Source of the DNA: Mercenaria mercenaria
Lineage: Eukaryota > Mollusca > Bivalvia > Venerida > Veneridae
Length of the DNA: 64,000 bases
Assembly (NCBI RefSeq): GCF_021730395.1
Contig: NC_069370.1
Location: 69,023,501-69,087,500, forward strand
Reading direction: 5' to 3'
The translations under genes were made by a program, and so were the position numbers. The notes under the pieces are model-generated. The model had not been told where the DNA came from. It was given only the letters and a program-made list of their open reading frames with translations, and searched no databases. Each line of letters begins with the position of its first letter. Position 1 is the stretch's first letter. Positions 23,086 through 36,173 of the stretch are shown here, piece after piece.

Positions 23086-24556
23086 TAAATATGGAAATTA
23101 AAAATTTTGCAAATCAAACAGACAAAATCGTCATTTACGACATACATTGCACTGACAAAAGGTCATCAAAAGTACTCTGCGCCTGTGGGCGCGGAGAATA
23201 ATATTGACATGAATCCTTTAAAAAGAACTGTTCGTGATCAGTTTTGGTAAGATTGTCAGTGACACATATAGAAGACAGCTTACATGTTGAAGCCTTTGTG
23301 TTTTATTAATTTTGTACATACGCATTTAGTGCAAAATTTCTTGCCATTCTCCTGATGTATTAGCTGAACATATTCGATTAAAAGTTGAAAAAGAAAATAT
23401 GAAAATTGTTTAAAACACCTTTGATACATCATGTATCTTGTATGACATTTAAAAATCATGTGTAACTTATCTCAGCTATCGGTAACAAAACTTCATAAAA
23501 TGTAAAATATAACCTATGAATACATCTAATCAATCCATACGAACGTCTCTTTGCATGCTATGACATAGCTAAACTCTAACAAATTTCATAGATGATAAAT
23601 ATGGTCAAATTCAATCGCAGGTAAAATTAAGACCGTGGTCATTCTATGATAAATTCTGTGTCTTTGAAGCAGTCAAGTATTAAATTATACCCAAACGTCC
23701 CAAGATGATTTCGATGCAAACATAAATTTGGTGTAGACCTACTGTCAAACACGGAAGAAACCGTGTACAATGTAGTTGAGGAAACACGATAAAGTGTCAA
23801 GTGTTGTTTTCTTTCTTTTTTTTTCATGAAATGTTCGTTAATGTTTAAAGTTCTTATAGATATTATCACAGGAATGATAGTGGTTGGCCCAAATGTAAAG
23901 TTGCAAAAGAAATTTATAAAATACGAAACTACATTAACGGGTTTTATAAAGCCGTATACGTGATTAGCACGGCTGCTAAACAGTTACAGTTACCATGAGT
24001 GTACCTGTATATTAGATAGTACTTGATTTCACTTTGAAGATCAAAAACAGACTGTCTTACACATGATTCCGATCAATTATAACAAAGTTATGAGGTTAGC
24101 ATCGTACCTTTCAGAATACACCTTGTGATAAAAGAAAACAATCACACGAGTAACAAGTCATTGGCGTTTTATATCTTGTTTTCACCTTATATCAAACCAT
24201 ATTCTACTCTTCATCTGTTTTCTTTTTAAATTGCATTCACCCGCTGTATAAAAGTTAGAATTACCGTATGGGCTTTTATGCGAGAGTTCGTAAATGAATA
24301 AAATTGGGAGGGTCCTAGATAATGTTGGAATAACTTTTTGCTCAACCCATTTGTATGTATTTGATTGAATGTTTGTATAAATGTGATGTATATATATATG
24401 TGTGTGAATATATATGTACTGCAACAATAAAATAGGATTAAACTAAACTCAAATGAAAGATGAAATTTTATAAAGGATGAGGTCCAAAACAGAACAAAAT
24501 TATTCCACTGCATTATTTCTATTCTCTTGACATTTTGAGATGTTATCTGCATTGTA
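23086..24556. other. No recognisable gene
   Basis: AT-rich; frames of up to about 108 codons (minus, 24226-24552) carry no known domain. Confidence 0.5.
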
Positions 24557-25672
24557 TTGTTTAAAGACTATTCTAATATGTTTTTCTCTGTTAAAACACT
24601 ATTTGTAAAACGGAAATCCTCGATAAACTTTAGATATTCTAATATTTTACAGGTACCTAGAGTTAACTCTACAACTTATGGTAAGCACTCTTACAGGTAT
24701 ACTGCTCCTGTGTTATGGAACTCTCTCCCATATGATTATAGATCCTGTACTAACTTTAGTCAGTTTAAAAATACAGTCATGGAATGGCTCCTCCTATTCC
24801 TGGGGGGTTTCATAACACAAGCACAGCATATAGTTATGTGTATTGTAATCTCAAGCTTAAGTTTGCTTTTGTTTCATTGTCATTCTTTCTGTTCTGATGT
24901 TTATATACAAGCTTTGATTTTGATTTGCTTATGTAAGTCTGCTTACTGCTTTTGCCTTTGTTGTATGTAGTCTTTTTGTCTTCCAGAATTTGCTTTAGCT
25001 TAATCTTTGTGTCTAATTAACTCCTGCTCTCATTTGCATTTAGATGTTATACTTTGTTTTAGTTCATGTTAAATCTAACTAGATGATTATTATAATTATA
25101 TATACCTTTGATAAAACCAGTCTAACATGTTACAGTGTACTACTTGCCTCAATGTGAAGTACCCTTATTCTAGTAACCATACCTTTTCTGTAGTTAAGTC
25201 TAATGATAGAGTTTATATGAGTGTGTTTGTATGTCTAGAATTCCTTTAACGTAAAAACTTTTAATCGTAATATATATATCTGTAATCTCTTATTTGCCTT
25301 TCATTTGAATGATTATTGAAGTACTCTATGAAAAAGGTGCTAATCAGGTCATTTCAAATCTGATTTGAGTGATACTCTGATTGTTTAAGATATATTTTGA
25401 TATGGCATCTTTGCCTTATATTCCTGATCAGCTTGTAACAATTTTTTCTTTTAAGCGGTTTTAATCCAAGCTGGTAGGATGAGCATGTTTCTCATAGATT
25501 TTATGTCTGTAAATCATCATTTCTTATTTGTAGTCTATTTACTTTTGTTAGCATACATATGTTATATAGTCGGTTAAAAAAGCTCATAAGAGCTTATGTT
25601 ACTTGTTATTGTCTTGCCGACTAAAAATAAATCTTATCTTACCTTATCTTATCTTATCTTATCTTATCTTAA
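24557..25672 (+). mobile_element. LINE 3' end with CTTAT tail
   Basis: The frame from 24557 reads LQVPRVNSTTYGKHSYRY then TAPVLWNSLPYDYRS...FKNTVMEW, the usual C-terminus of CR1/L2-type LINE ORF2. A 3' UTR of about 700 bp follows, ending in CTTAT repeats (25631-25672). 5'-truncated. It differs from the other two LINE pieces here. Confidence 0.75.
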
Positions 25673-25927
25673 ACACTCTTACGCTACAGTGACGTCAATG
25701 TTTTTGTTGCGACCAAGAAAGAGCGCTACTATATTTTATTTACTGTTTTAAATTAAGGGCATATTAGAATCGAAATAATTCATAGCAAAAGAGTGTTTTA
25801 ACACTATTTATACACTCGGGCGGTAATACGTCGTACAAATAATTTCACGAGGTCTGCGCCCTCGTGAAATTATTGCACCCGACGTATAACCGCCCATCGT
25901 ACATAAATAGTGTTAAAACACTCTTTT
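25673..25927. mobile_element. Foldback element with 141-bp palindrome
   Basis: 25787-25927 is an imperfect hairpin: AAAAGAGTGTTTTAACACTA ... AATAATTTCACGAGG, loop TCTGCG, then CCTCGTGAAATTATT ... TAGTGTTAAAACACTCTTTT. The preceding 110 bp (GTGACGTCAATGTTTTTGTT, CGACCAAGAAAGAGCGCTAC) recur at 30569-30682 without the palindrome. Confidence 0.75.
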
Positions 25928-26054
25928 GGTATAAATTATTTCTTGCGTAAAAGTCTAAAATGTATTTGCAGTTTGTAATTATTACATAATTTGTAAAACC
26001 GTTTACGTTTTAAGTTTGAAGTCAGCGAAGAATAAATGTATATAAATCATTTTT

Positions 26055-26950
26055 AGCTCGACTATTCGAAGAATAAGTAGAGCTATCCTACTCACTACTC
26101 ACTACGGCGTCGGCGTCGGTGTCAGCGTCACACCTTGGTTAAGTTTTTCGTACCAGTCCACATTTTGACGAAGTCTTTTGAGATAAAGCTTTGAAACTTT
26201 CAACACTTGTTTACCATCACCATGTCCAGTTATAGGCAAGATTACATAACTCCATCAAGGATTTTGGCGGAATTATGGCCCCTTGGTTAAGTTTAAGTCT
26301 CTATCTGTAGGCAAGAGTACATAACTCTGTCAAATATTTTGGCTGAATTATGGCCCTTTTTGGACTTGGAAATTGGTTCCGTTTTAGTACAAGTCCACGT
26401 TTTGTCAAAACTATTTGACATATGGCTCTGAAACTTTGAACACTTGCTTATCATCATGATTTCCAACTGTGGCAAGAGTACATAACTCTGTCAACTATTT
26501 TGGCTGAATTATGGCCCTTTTTGGACTTGGAAATTGGTTCAATTTTTCATACCAATCCATATTTTGCCAAACCTGTTCGTCATATGACTTTGAAGCTTTG
26601 ATCACTTGTTTATCATCATAGTCTACATATGTAGGCAAGACTTCGTAGCTAGGACAAGGACTTTAGCTCAGTTATGGCCCTTTTTTGACAAAGAAAGTAG
26701 TTAAGTGTCTCATACCATTCCATATTTTGTCTAAACTGTTTGATATATGGCTTTGAAACTTCGAACATTTGCTTACCATCATGGTCACACATTGCCATAT
26801 AGTGCAAGACTTATCCGAATCCAAAAATAAGGAACACTGCTTGTCTTATCTATATTTTTTCTTATCTGAAAATCTGTGGTAATATTTTGACCCCATACTT
26901 CCATCAATTCTTCGAATAGTCGAGCGCGCTGTCAACCGACAGCTCTTGTT
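26055..26950 (+). mobile_element. Hairpin-ended repeat element 4
   Basis: Starts AGCTCGACTATTCGAAGAAT and ends ATTCTTCGAATAGTCGAGCG, a 19-20-bp inverted pair, then hairpin GCTGTC-AACC-GACAGC and TCTTGTT. GGCGTCGGCGTCGG lies near the 5' end. Internal units of about 190 bp share GGCTGAATTATGGCCCTTTT and GAAACTTTGAACACTTG. Confidence 0.85.
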
Positions 26951-27333
26951 TCTTAATAGCTTAGGTTTAAGGTATACATGTTCTCAAACAATCAAATATA
27001 ATCAAATACCATACTTTTGGACTATAATGAACGGTACCGTTTTGCATGTGATAAAAGTGTCATTTTAATTACAGTGTTTTGCTACACATTTTTAATGTCC
27101 GACGTAATGTTAAAACATGTACATTTTTATTCCTGTCAACGAGCTTCAATCAGCTTGTTCATTAAAATATAATTTCCTCAAATGTTTTTGTACTAGATAT
27201 GACGCATTTTATTACTTGCATTTGCCTTTGACTCCTTTAGATGTTTGTAAAACCATTATCTAGTCACCTACTGATCTGGTTTAAACGAATCTTTCTACAT
27301 TTTGTACGTTAGGTTCAATCCATACTATATTAC

Positions 27334-27831
27334 AACAAGAGGTGCCATCGCTCGTCTGCACGTAAAAGACAATATGTAATAAAAGAGTTTAATTATTGGC
27401 CTTCCTACTCAAAGCAATAATAAGTATTAAAGAAAAGAAAATTGAACTTAAATAAAAAAAAAAATCCAAGAAGTACTGATTTTTTAAGTATAAAAAGGGC
27501 CACAATTCTAACAAAATGCTAGTTAGACGTATAGTTCTTAATCTATTTACTTTTCTCATGATGATAAATGGGTTTGTAAAGTTTCAAAGCTGTAGCTCTT
27601 ATAGTTTTGGGAAAAGGTTGATATAAACAAAACATTAACCAAGAAAATCAAAAGTCATGATCCTTGACCTACAGAATCACCTCATGATGATAAACAAGTG
27701 TACAAAGTTTCAAAGCTGTAGCTCTAATAGCTTTTAGAAAAGGTGGACCTAAACAAAAAATTTAACCAACGCCCAAGATCCAGTGACGACAATGTCTCGT
27801 AGAATTCTTTCAAAATCAGACGAGCTAAAAA
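27334..27831 (-). mobile_element. Hairpin-family element 5, short copy
   Basis: On the minus strand it starts AGCTCGTCTG and ends CAGACGAGCG, GATGGCACCTCTTGTT. It keeps the CTCTTGTT end but no clear hairpin. Two internal units share AAAGTTTCAAAGCTGTAGCT and GAAAAGGT. Confidence 0.65.
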
Positions 27832-30568
27832 GGCTGAAGCTGGTATTCAAACTTCGGTTTTCTTATGGCATGTAAACGCGCTTTAGTGTGTAACATATTG
27901 CATTATTTATACAATGATATACGGCCGTAAAAACAACGGCAGCAGTAACTTGCTTTGTGAACAAAAACACTGTGTTTTATTGACTCCGTTTGCAGAGAAC
28001 ACGTGTCTAGGATAAATTTGTTTATTATTTAATAGCAGGCGAATAAATTGGTGACAAAAATAATCAATTGTGCCGATTACTTTTTTACGAACATTAAAAG
28101 TAGTGTGTTCGAAACGTCATTTTCACATTTAAAATACCACTGGTTGTCAAATAATTACAAAGAAAAAAGTGCTTCTAATTGCTTAAAATGTATTTTGAAT
28201 GAATATTTGATTCCTTAAGTTGTAAATATAGTGACTGTTTTGCAAAGGGACGGCTTCGCATTATGACCGCATGTTATAACACATCACATGTGCATGTAGC
28301 ATTAGTAAAAGTGCAATTATATTAATCTGTAGCCCTATGTATTTATATAAGCAATTGACTTAAATGAATGAAAACTACTCACTGCGTGTGACCAAACAAA
28401 ATAATATGGCAAAGAAAATCACATTCGTCATTTCGAAAATATTTCTTTAACATGGCTTCTATTGACACAAATTGATAATTGTTGAGGTCATAATCTAAGG
28501 TCTAAATTGACGAAACAACCTGATGTTTCTCCTATATCATTAAGTACAAGACGGCAGAAGTTTTGCTTTAACAGTAGGTCATCAACTTTTGATATATTTT
28601 GGCAACATTTAGCCTATTACTACTAACATTGCAATTTACGAAGCAAACACTTTGTAAGTCACATATATCATAGTTTTAATATTGAAAAAAATCGGGTGAT
28701 GCAATGACAGAGTATTTATTTCTCTAGCTAAACAAAATGATGTAAATAAGTTATGAACATACACGTAAATAAGCAGTATCTACAGTACCTACAAACGAGC
28801 GAAGAAAGAAATAAAGCAGGTAAATCATTACAAAAGTAAGACAGATATCCTACCAAATCTTAGTAAAAAAAATTGTACAATCCATAAATTATACATTTAG
28901 TGAGTATGTGATGCACTGACAACTATAAACGAATCTGTTGTTTTCCATAATACAGTCAGTTCAAAGGTGTTGAATCTTTAAATATCTTGCAAATCATATA
29001 AGTCCTCAAATGAAAATGGCCGAAAACAACCTTAATAATCCCAATGTTTAAGTGTACAGGCGTTTGTTTTGTCCGTACAAAAAAAAATGACTCAAATAAT
29101 GTTTTATAACAATTCTTGTAGTCCTGGCCTCTAACATGCCCCCCTCCCCACCCATATTTATCATATTTTCATATATATAAGAGTTGCATTTATGAATGTA
29201 TATATGTTGTGAAATGAATGATGGAATCAATGTCGAATTAAATAATTAAAATGAAATAACAGATATTGTGATTGGAAACTACTTCTGTTATTAAACTTCG
29301 GTAAAATAGTGAATCGGGTTTGTGTCCTCAAGTCCTCAAGTCCGTCGTTCTGGTTTTCCTCAAATAGAATCCGCGTTAGATTTAGGTGGTCAGCCATTCT
29401 TTACTGATGTTTACCTCCCGCGTAACCTCTTGCCACAAGGGGCTCGTCACATTAAGTATAATTGTCGATCATTATCATAATGTCTTTCATTTTTAACCAT
29501 TTGTTTAACACTTTAGGTTTTAGGAATGTAGCGTCCACTGCACCATCAGGCAGGAGGCCTTAAAACAATGTCACGGGGAGTGTAATGCCGCCTATTCAGA
29601 AACAAAGTATAATTTTCGGATAGAAATAAACGTAAGTATCAGCTTAGAATTTATATTGTTAGTGATATCTCTCAAATGCTGTAGAAATGCTGACATGAGC
29701 TGATAATCGATAATAAATGTATACGAAATACTTGAAATATATATGTGTAGTTATCAAAACGTTCTTGTTATATGGCTTAAGACCCATGATTAGTTTACTT
29801 ATGGATGAGCGTCTGGATAGGACCACCGACCTTCTGCACGCAATGAGACTCCCTTTAAACGGATTTTTTGAACGTGAAAGTTGGTTGATTTTGGCACAGA
29901 ACTGAAGATGTCAGTACCTGTATTAATTTATACATGAGTTATGTAACTGTAACTATAATTTCTATGTATTATATGACTGTTTGTTAGATATCGGTGAAAT
30001 AAAAGAAAATTATTTTATATGTTGTCATTAGTTATGGAAATCTGTGGTCATTATCTTTCGTTAATTCTACGTATCCTATACCTTTAAGTCAGCGATTAGA
30101 TAAGCTATAGATTTTGACGAGTATGTTACAGAATAATGCAAAACATATATGTATGTAAAAAGAACATTTAATTATGAAAATCTGTATCATTATTCGTAAA
30201 AAGTAAGTGTATAGATTATTGACGTCGCTATAGAGAGTAACATTTGTATGATATCTTTAAGAATAATATAAAAAAAGACTTTGAAATTAAAATTCGTTTA
30301 GTCAGTAGAATAATAGCTTTAAAAACAAGCAAGAATGTATCATGAATTTCCTATTTCTGAGACAGTATTTAAAATGTCACTCTTTGTTTGTAGATCTTTA
30401 AAAGGGGGAAATGTCATATTATTGTTTGAACCTGTCAGTCAACTTTAAATAATGGCACTTAAATGTAGATGACAACCCAATTTCAACTATCTATATATTT
30501 TCCTTACAGACACGTTAATGCCTTTTTTAAAGTTTTATTCTACTAAATTCTAATATGCTAGTATCTGT
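27832..30568. other. No recognisable gene
   Basis: AT-rich, with short frames only. A possible SINE A scrap lies near 29803-29850 (GGACCACCGACCTTCTGC). Confidence 0.5.
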
Positions 30569-30682
30569 TAAAACACGCTTACGCGGTGACGTCAAAGTTT
30601 TTGTTGCGACCAAGAAAGAACGCTACCATATTTTGTTTACTGTTTTAGATTAAGAGCATATTAGAATCGAAATAATTTATCA
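30569..30682. repeat. Copy of the flank of the 25787 palindrome
   Basis: GGTGACGTCAAAGTTTTTGT, GCGACCAAGAAAGAACGCTA and ATATTAGAATCGAAATAATT match 25673-25783. Confidence 0.75.
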
Positions 30683-30778
30683 CTTTTATTACTAAAATCT
30701 TGCTTTTTCAACAATAGAATGACAAAATAATAGTGGTTCTACTGAGCGCTGAAGCCATCAAACAGAAACCAGTGCTAG

Positions 30779-30809
30779 GTTTATTTATTTATTTATTTAT
30801 TTATTTATT
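30779..30809. repeat. TTTA microsatellite
   Basis: About eight ATTT units. Confidence 0.9.
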
Positions 30810-30906
30810 GTTAACAGGTTAATGCGTAGACTCTTGTAGGAATACGAACTTGTAATACCGGTATATGATATAGTTGTTCTTTCTGTTACGGGGAGAAGGG
30901 GGTGGA

Positions 30907-31170
30907 GGGACCTCCGTGGCCGAGTGGTTAAGGTCGCTGACTTCAAATCACGTGCCCCACATCGATTTAGGTTTGAGCCTTGAATTCGTTGAATTCTTCA
31001 TGTAAGGCAACCAGCCAGCTGGCTGACGGGAGGCCGGTTGTTTTGCCCAGGTGTCCGCTTGTGATGAAATAATATACGTTGGGGCACCTGGGGTCTTCCT
31101 CTACCATCAAAAGCTGGAAAGTCGCCATATGAACTATAATTGTGTCGGTGAGACGTTAAACCCAACAACA
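30907..31170 (+). mobile_element. Full-length tRNA-derived SINE (family A)
   Basis: The head GGACCTCCGTGGCCGAGTGG TTAAGG has a Ser/Leu-type A box, and GGTTTGAGCC stands for the B box. The conserved body has GGGGCACCTGGGGTCTTCCT and AGCTGGAAAGTCGCCATATG, ending GAGACGTTAAACCCAACAAC. This is the most complete of about seven copies. Confidence 0.85.
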
Positions 31171-31258
31171 TAAACTTAATCAATTGTTACATGCTTGCAA
31201 ATGTAAGGATAGTGTATGGACGGCGGTAACCGCCAAAATTAGTAAATATACAATCCAT

Positions 31259-31800
31259 TCATAAACAAGTCATTCAGTGCATGCATTTCAACGCCGTCTA
31301 GTCTAAAATATCATCCCGTCCAAATTTATATTTGCATTCAACGCATTGTATTTTGAAACCATTCAATGCAAAACTTCATTCCATTCATTTAAACATGGAA
31401 CGATGCATTGAAAAACTTGTTGCGATGCACCGTAATAAGAAATAATCCAACAAAACATGATACCATGCACCTCAATGTGAAGCCGTTTAACACAACATGA
31501 GTACGTGCTATGTAAGATGAAATGATTTATTACAACTTGACGCCGTCTAATGCATATTGAAACCACTTTGTGTAATTAAAAGCGGTGTATAAAAACTTGA
31601 TGCCATGCAGTCCAATGTGAAGACGGTTAACGCAACATGAGTTCGTGCATTGTAAAATGAAACGATTCATTAAAGCTTGGCACCGTCTAATGCATACTGA
31701 AACCGTGTTGTGTGATTTGGAGCGGCGTATCAAAAGTTGATGCCATGCAGACAAATGTGAAGCCGTTTAACGAAACACGAGTACATGCATTGTAAAAGGT
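31259..31800. repeat. 20-bp minisatellite with 140-bp higher-order period
   Basis: Read in 20-base steps the stretch shows variants of GAARCCGTSYAATGCAAMAT. Every seven units the same variant returns: GATRCCATGCA starts at 31459, 31599 and 31739, exactly 140 bp apart. Confidence 0.85.
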
Positions 31801-32486
31801 TAATAAGACTATCAGTTCATAAGTTTGCCCTGTTATAAATATAGATTCTGGATCAGTTTTACATAAGAATATCTTAAATTTTGTCCTAAAACCGACCTTG
31901 TGGTAAAATTTTAACACTTAATTTTACACTGTTCCTGCGATTTATCTGAATATTAAAAGGGACCTTATTTTCGTGAAACCTTTTTTTTTCTTAGTTTAAG
32001 CTTTGTCAGAAGTATGCTTCGTGAAACAGACTCAGTAATAGAAATAATAATGCCAAAATTAACAAACTCTAAAATTTTCCGGAGTTAATTATTAATCATA
32101 TAAAATAAATGTTAAAGGTCCATTACTAAGGTAAAGTGAGCTGGCAATTTTTTTCATAGCCAGTGCATAGACTTCTGCAAGACACTAAATAATGAAGATT
32201 GGCAGGTCAAAATTTACAGAAGGTCTTTGGAACTCAAAGAAATGTATGTGTATTATGTTGAAATTTCAATGAATCGACAGAATGACCCCCCAGGTCTTTT
32301 TAACTTTCTTCATACTTCATAGAAAAATAATTGTACATATACTGCGATTTATTTCGAATTTCTACATACCAACTTTCATTTTCCAATAAAATGAAATAGT
32401 TTCTGTGCTTTTTAAAAGAAATTAAAATGTTCACTTTCCTTAGTATTGGACCTTTAACATATTTATGTTTTAGACAGTATGTCTAA
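31801..32486. other. No recognisable feature
   Basis: AT-rich single-copy-looking sequence. Confidence 0.5.
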
Positions 32487-32836
32487 ATTACATGTACTTC
32501 ACTATGCAATGTTTTGTCAATTTTTGTTTGTTTATTTATTGTTGTTTTTCGGGGATGGGTAGGGGCGGAAGATCTTATGCCGTTTCTAAAGAATATTTCA
32601 TTTAAGTTGGACAGTCAGTTTCCTGGATTTCATACAAGTATTAACTTTATCTCCACAAGTATCTGCTACGCTCGCTCGGTTCACAAATCCCCTTACAGGT
32701 CGTATGAAATCCAGGAAACTGACTGTCCAACTTAAATGAAATACTGTTTAAAAATGGCATAAGCTCTTCTGCCACACCCCCACCCCCGAAAAAAACAAAA
32801 ACATTGCACTGTACAGTGAAGTACACATAATAACCA
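32487..32836. mobile_element. Foldback element with ~145-bp arms
   Basis: The left arm has ATGTACTTCACT, TTTCATTTAAGTTGGACAGT and CAGTTTCCTGGATTTCATAC. The right arm has the reverse complement in reverse order (GTATGAAATCCAGGAAACTG ... AGTGAAGTACA), around a spacer of about 60 bp. No coding. Confidence 0.85.
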
Positions 32837-32928
32837 AATTGATGAATTATCTCATGAATTGTATCAAGCAAGTATTCATAAAAAATTAAAACCTCGATTG
32901 GGTTATAGAATTCTTTCATTTGAGAAAG

Positions 32929-33088
32929 TCATCCAGCGGGCATATGGAAGGCCGATGGTTCTACCTAGGGGACCGTTCGTGTTTGAAGTAATGTTTGGAA
33001 GGGCACCTGAGTCTTCCCCCACCAACAAAAGCTTGACAGTCACCATTTGACCTATAACTTTGTCGGTGTGAGGTTTTAAACCCAACAA
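32929..33088 (+). mobile_element. SINE family A, 3' two-thirds
   Basis: Keeps GGGCACCTGAGTCTTCCCCC, CACCATTTGACCTATAA, TGTCGGTGTGAGG and AAACCCAACAAAA. Confidence 0.7.
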
Positions 33089-34468
33089 AAACTACATTTG
33101 ACAATTATAGGCATGCATAAATTAATTTCACAAACTCATTTTATGTTCTTTCATCGAACAACAGAGATGACCTAAAATACCTTAATTGATGTAACATATC
33201 GAACTTTCTGTACTAAACGCGACTGCTGATATAATAAGCCTTATTTGAAAAATCGATAATCTTGTAGCTTTTATCGGTATCTTCCGTAAATTTACGTCCA
33301 TCTCCGAAATTTAGCGGGGGCCCATAAACCATGTTTTCAATAAAATCGATATTTAATTGCTCAAAGGACATTCTTGTTTTTACTCTGAAATGCTAATGGT
33401 GGTAGGAAAACGTCAGTAAATGTCTAGGCAAAAAGGTCTATAATTATGTTACATTTGTTCAAGGTTATATACCGATAAAAGAAATTGTTCTTTGTTTCAT
33501 ATAAAATTCATCTACTTCAGATCAATTTTGATACAGTTTCTAGATTTTCACTCCGTCGTAGACCTATTTTCCGCAAGATATCCATACATTTGCCACAAGA
33601 AAACGAAAAGAAAAATGGGTGTTCAGTAGTATGCAGTGAAATGCAAGTCAACTGAAGTTAGGTACCCTCATATTGCCGCATTTCAGAAAGCGGTCCGCAG
33701 AATAAACACTCTACTTTCGTTTTCAAGTAAACAACTCGAAAACATGCGAATATAAGCATGAAAAGTGTCTTATTTTATGTAAAATACATTCCACCAGTGA
33801 AATTATGCCAATTTGGGCCCCGGTTTACGCGCAAATGCGCGAAAAATTGAAAAATTAGGATCTATTTATTAGGGACTTCTTTCAACTACACCACGGAAGC
33901 ACATTTTTGACCGAATTACTGCTATATAACCTCAATATAAGTTTGCGATGAGCATTTTTGTGCTTAGTTAATTCAATGCCAAAGCGCATTAATTTATTTT
34001 TTTATATGTTTACTCTAGAAAGAAAATAATAATTGGGTCGACTTGAAGCCACGTTGATTTTTTTTTGCTATAACTAAATAACTAGATATTAACTTCTTCT
34101 TAATGATTGTTGACAAGAAAGCCTTTTCACTTAAAATTTGTAAGCATCCGCTGGCAAAATATTAATGAAAGATCGGAACTTTTTCTAAAACAAAATACAA
34201 TTTCAATCATTTTCAAAAACTGGAAATATTCACATTGTGCTGAATATATAGATAAAACAAAAATCCCAAAAATAAACAATTTTAGAACTATTCCGGGAAC
34301 TATACGTTTCAGCCGAACAACACATTTCAAAATGACACAAAACTGATTTCTCTTTGTAAACAATGTCAAAGTTCATCTGAGTGAAATTGCTGAAAAAAAG
34401 AGAAGCGCTTATTTGTTACAGTTTTACGTCCTGTAGAAAACAATCAACTTGCAACTTTAAATGTATGT
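33089..34468. other. No recognisable gene
   Basis: AT-rich; frames up to 80 codons on both strands at 34107-34369 overlap each other and show no domain. Confidence 0.5.
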
Positions 34469-34481
34469 ATGTTCCATAATT
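34469..34481. repeat. Target-site duplication, left
   Basis: ATGTTCCATAATT, identical to 36161-36173, flanking the LINE. Confidence 0.9.
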
Positions 34482-36160
34482 GGTCTTAAAGTTAATACTA
34501 CCAAATCAAAAATTATGGTATTCAGAAAAAGAGGTGGCCTTCTTCCAACAGAGAAATGGACTTTTAATGGGATTACATTAGATGTGGTAAATGATTTTAA
34601 CTATTTAGGTGTTGTTTTTAACTATACTGGGAATTTTAATCTGAATCAACAACATCTTTCAAGTAAGGCACTTAAAGCTTTAAACTTTTTGTTATGTAAT
34701 TGCAGAAAATTTAGACTGAAGCCTAAAATATTGTGTAAATTATTTGATGCCTTTGTTGGGTCTGTTCTAAATTATGCGTCTGAAATATGGGGGAATTCTA
34801 AATCAAAAGAAATTGAAAGAATTCACTTAAAATTCTGTAAACAGTTACTAAATGTCAGAGTAAGCACATGTTCAACAGGTATTTATGGCGAGTTGGGCAG
34901 GTACCCATTATTTATCAATAGATATGTTAGAATTGTCAAATATTGGATAAGGTTATTAAATACAGATAATATAATAATGAAAGTTCTTTACTCTGACGCA
35001 TTAGATGATTGTAAAAAAGGATTTAGAAATTGGGTTTCTGGTGTGAAGAATTTACTTTGTAAATACGGTTTTGCCAATGTATGGTATGACCCAAATACAG
35101 TTACCTATGATTTTTCGTTTATTTTTAAACAAAGAGTTATCGATACATTTATACAGGAGTGGAACGCTGATAAAGAAAGAAGTAGTATGTTAGAATTATA
35201 TAAATATGTTAAACCAACATTAGAATATGAGATGTACCTTGATAGCGTTCCTTACAATTTAAGAGTATTCCTAACTAAATTCAGAATTTCTGCTCATTCA
35301 TTAAGAATACAGACTGGTAGATATTCCAGAAACAGAATACCACGAAATGAAAGATATTGTTTATGCTGTAACAGACGGGATTTTGAAGACGAATATCATT
35401 TTATCTTAGTTTGTCCTTGTTTTACAACCTTAAGAAAAAAATACATGAAGAAATATTATTACGTTAGACCGAGCATGTATAAATTTATAGAGTTAATGCA
35501 GAAACAAGAAAAACAAACTATTTTCAATTTATCTCTTTATATAAAACAAGCACTGAACTGTAGGAACCAAATATTAAATGTAATGTAATATAGATATAGC
35601 TAGCAAACAGATACATGTATGAACTTTTCATCCTCATGTAAGTATAAACATTGCATATGTATATTGCTGTTTTATGTATGTATGAAAAGTACATTGTATC
35701 TGTAATCTGTAAAGTATATTACAGTGAAGTTCTAAGTAAAATTCATTTGTAAAATGTATGAACGTTTCATATTGGTGTAAGTTAAATCAAGATATGTGTA
35801 CATACATGTACCTGTTTTATGTATTTATGAAAAGTGCATTGTATTTGTAATGCTTGTAAACCGTAAAATATATTGCTGTGGACGTGTAACGTAAAAAAAT
35901 ACATTTGTTAAATGTATGTAACAGACGACAATCTTTATAAATGTATATCTGTTAAGATTTTTCTTGTGTATCCTCTATTCCTCTATTGATAATTATCTTT
36001 AAATGTTATGCTGTACATGATATTTAAACTATAACCAAATCACATGCCAGATGTTAAGTACCACGTGATTACTATATTAGCTGAAATATTATTTGTTATT
36101 ATACTGATGATGTACTCTGTACAAATCGAATAAAGTATATGTTCTGTTCTGTTCTGTTCT
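34482..36160 (+). mobile_element. 5'-truncated LINE, recent insertion
   Basis: The reading frame is open from the insertion point to TAA at 35588, about 368 codons of the reverse transcriptase 3' half. It shows LKVNTTKSKIMVFRKRG and FNYLGVVF (late RT motifs), ELGRYPLFINRYVRIVKYW, the zinc motif CLCCNRRDFEDEYHFILVC and RPSMYKFIELM. A 570-bp 3' UTR follows, ending in GTTCT repeats (36141-36160). A 13-bp perfect target-site duplication flanks it, so the first codons of the open frame (from 34461) are host sequence. Jockey/CR1-like group; the exact clade is not fixed. The undamaged frame and exact duplication suggest a young insertion. Confidence 0.9.
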
Positions 36161-36173
36161 ATGTTCCATAATT
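36161..36173. repeat. Target-site duplication, right
   Basis: ATGTTCCATAATT, identical to 34469-34481. Confidence 0.9.

Noticed and set aside
24226-24552. 108-codon minus frame as a gene
   Set aside because: AT-rich, low-complexity composition with ISYIFTHIYIY-type runs and no domain.
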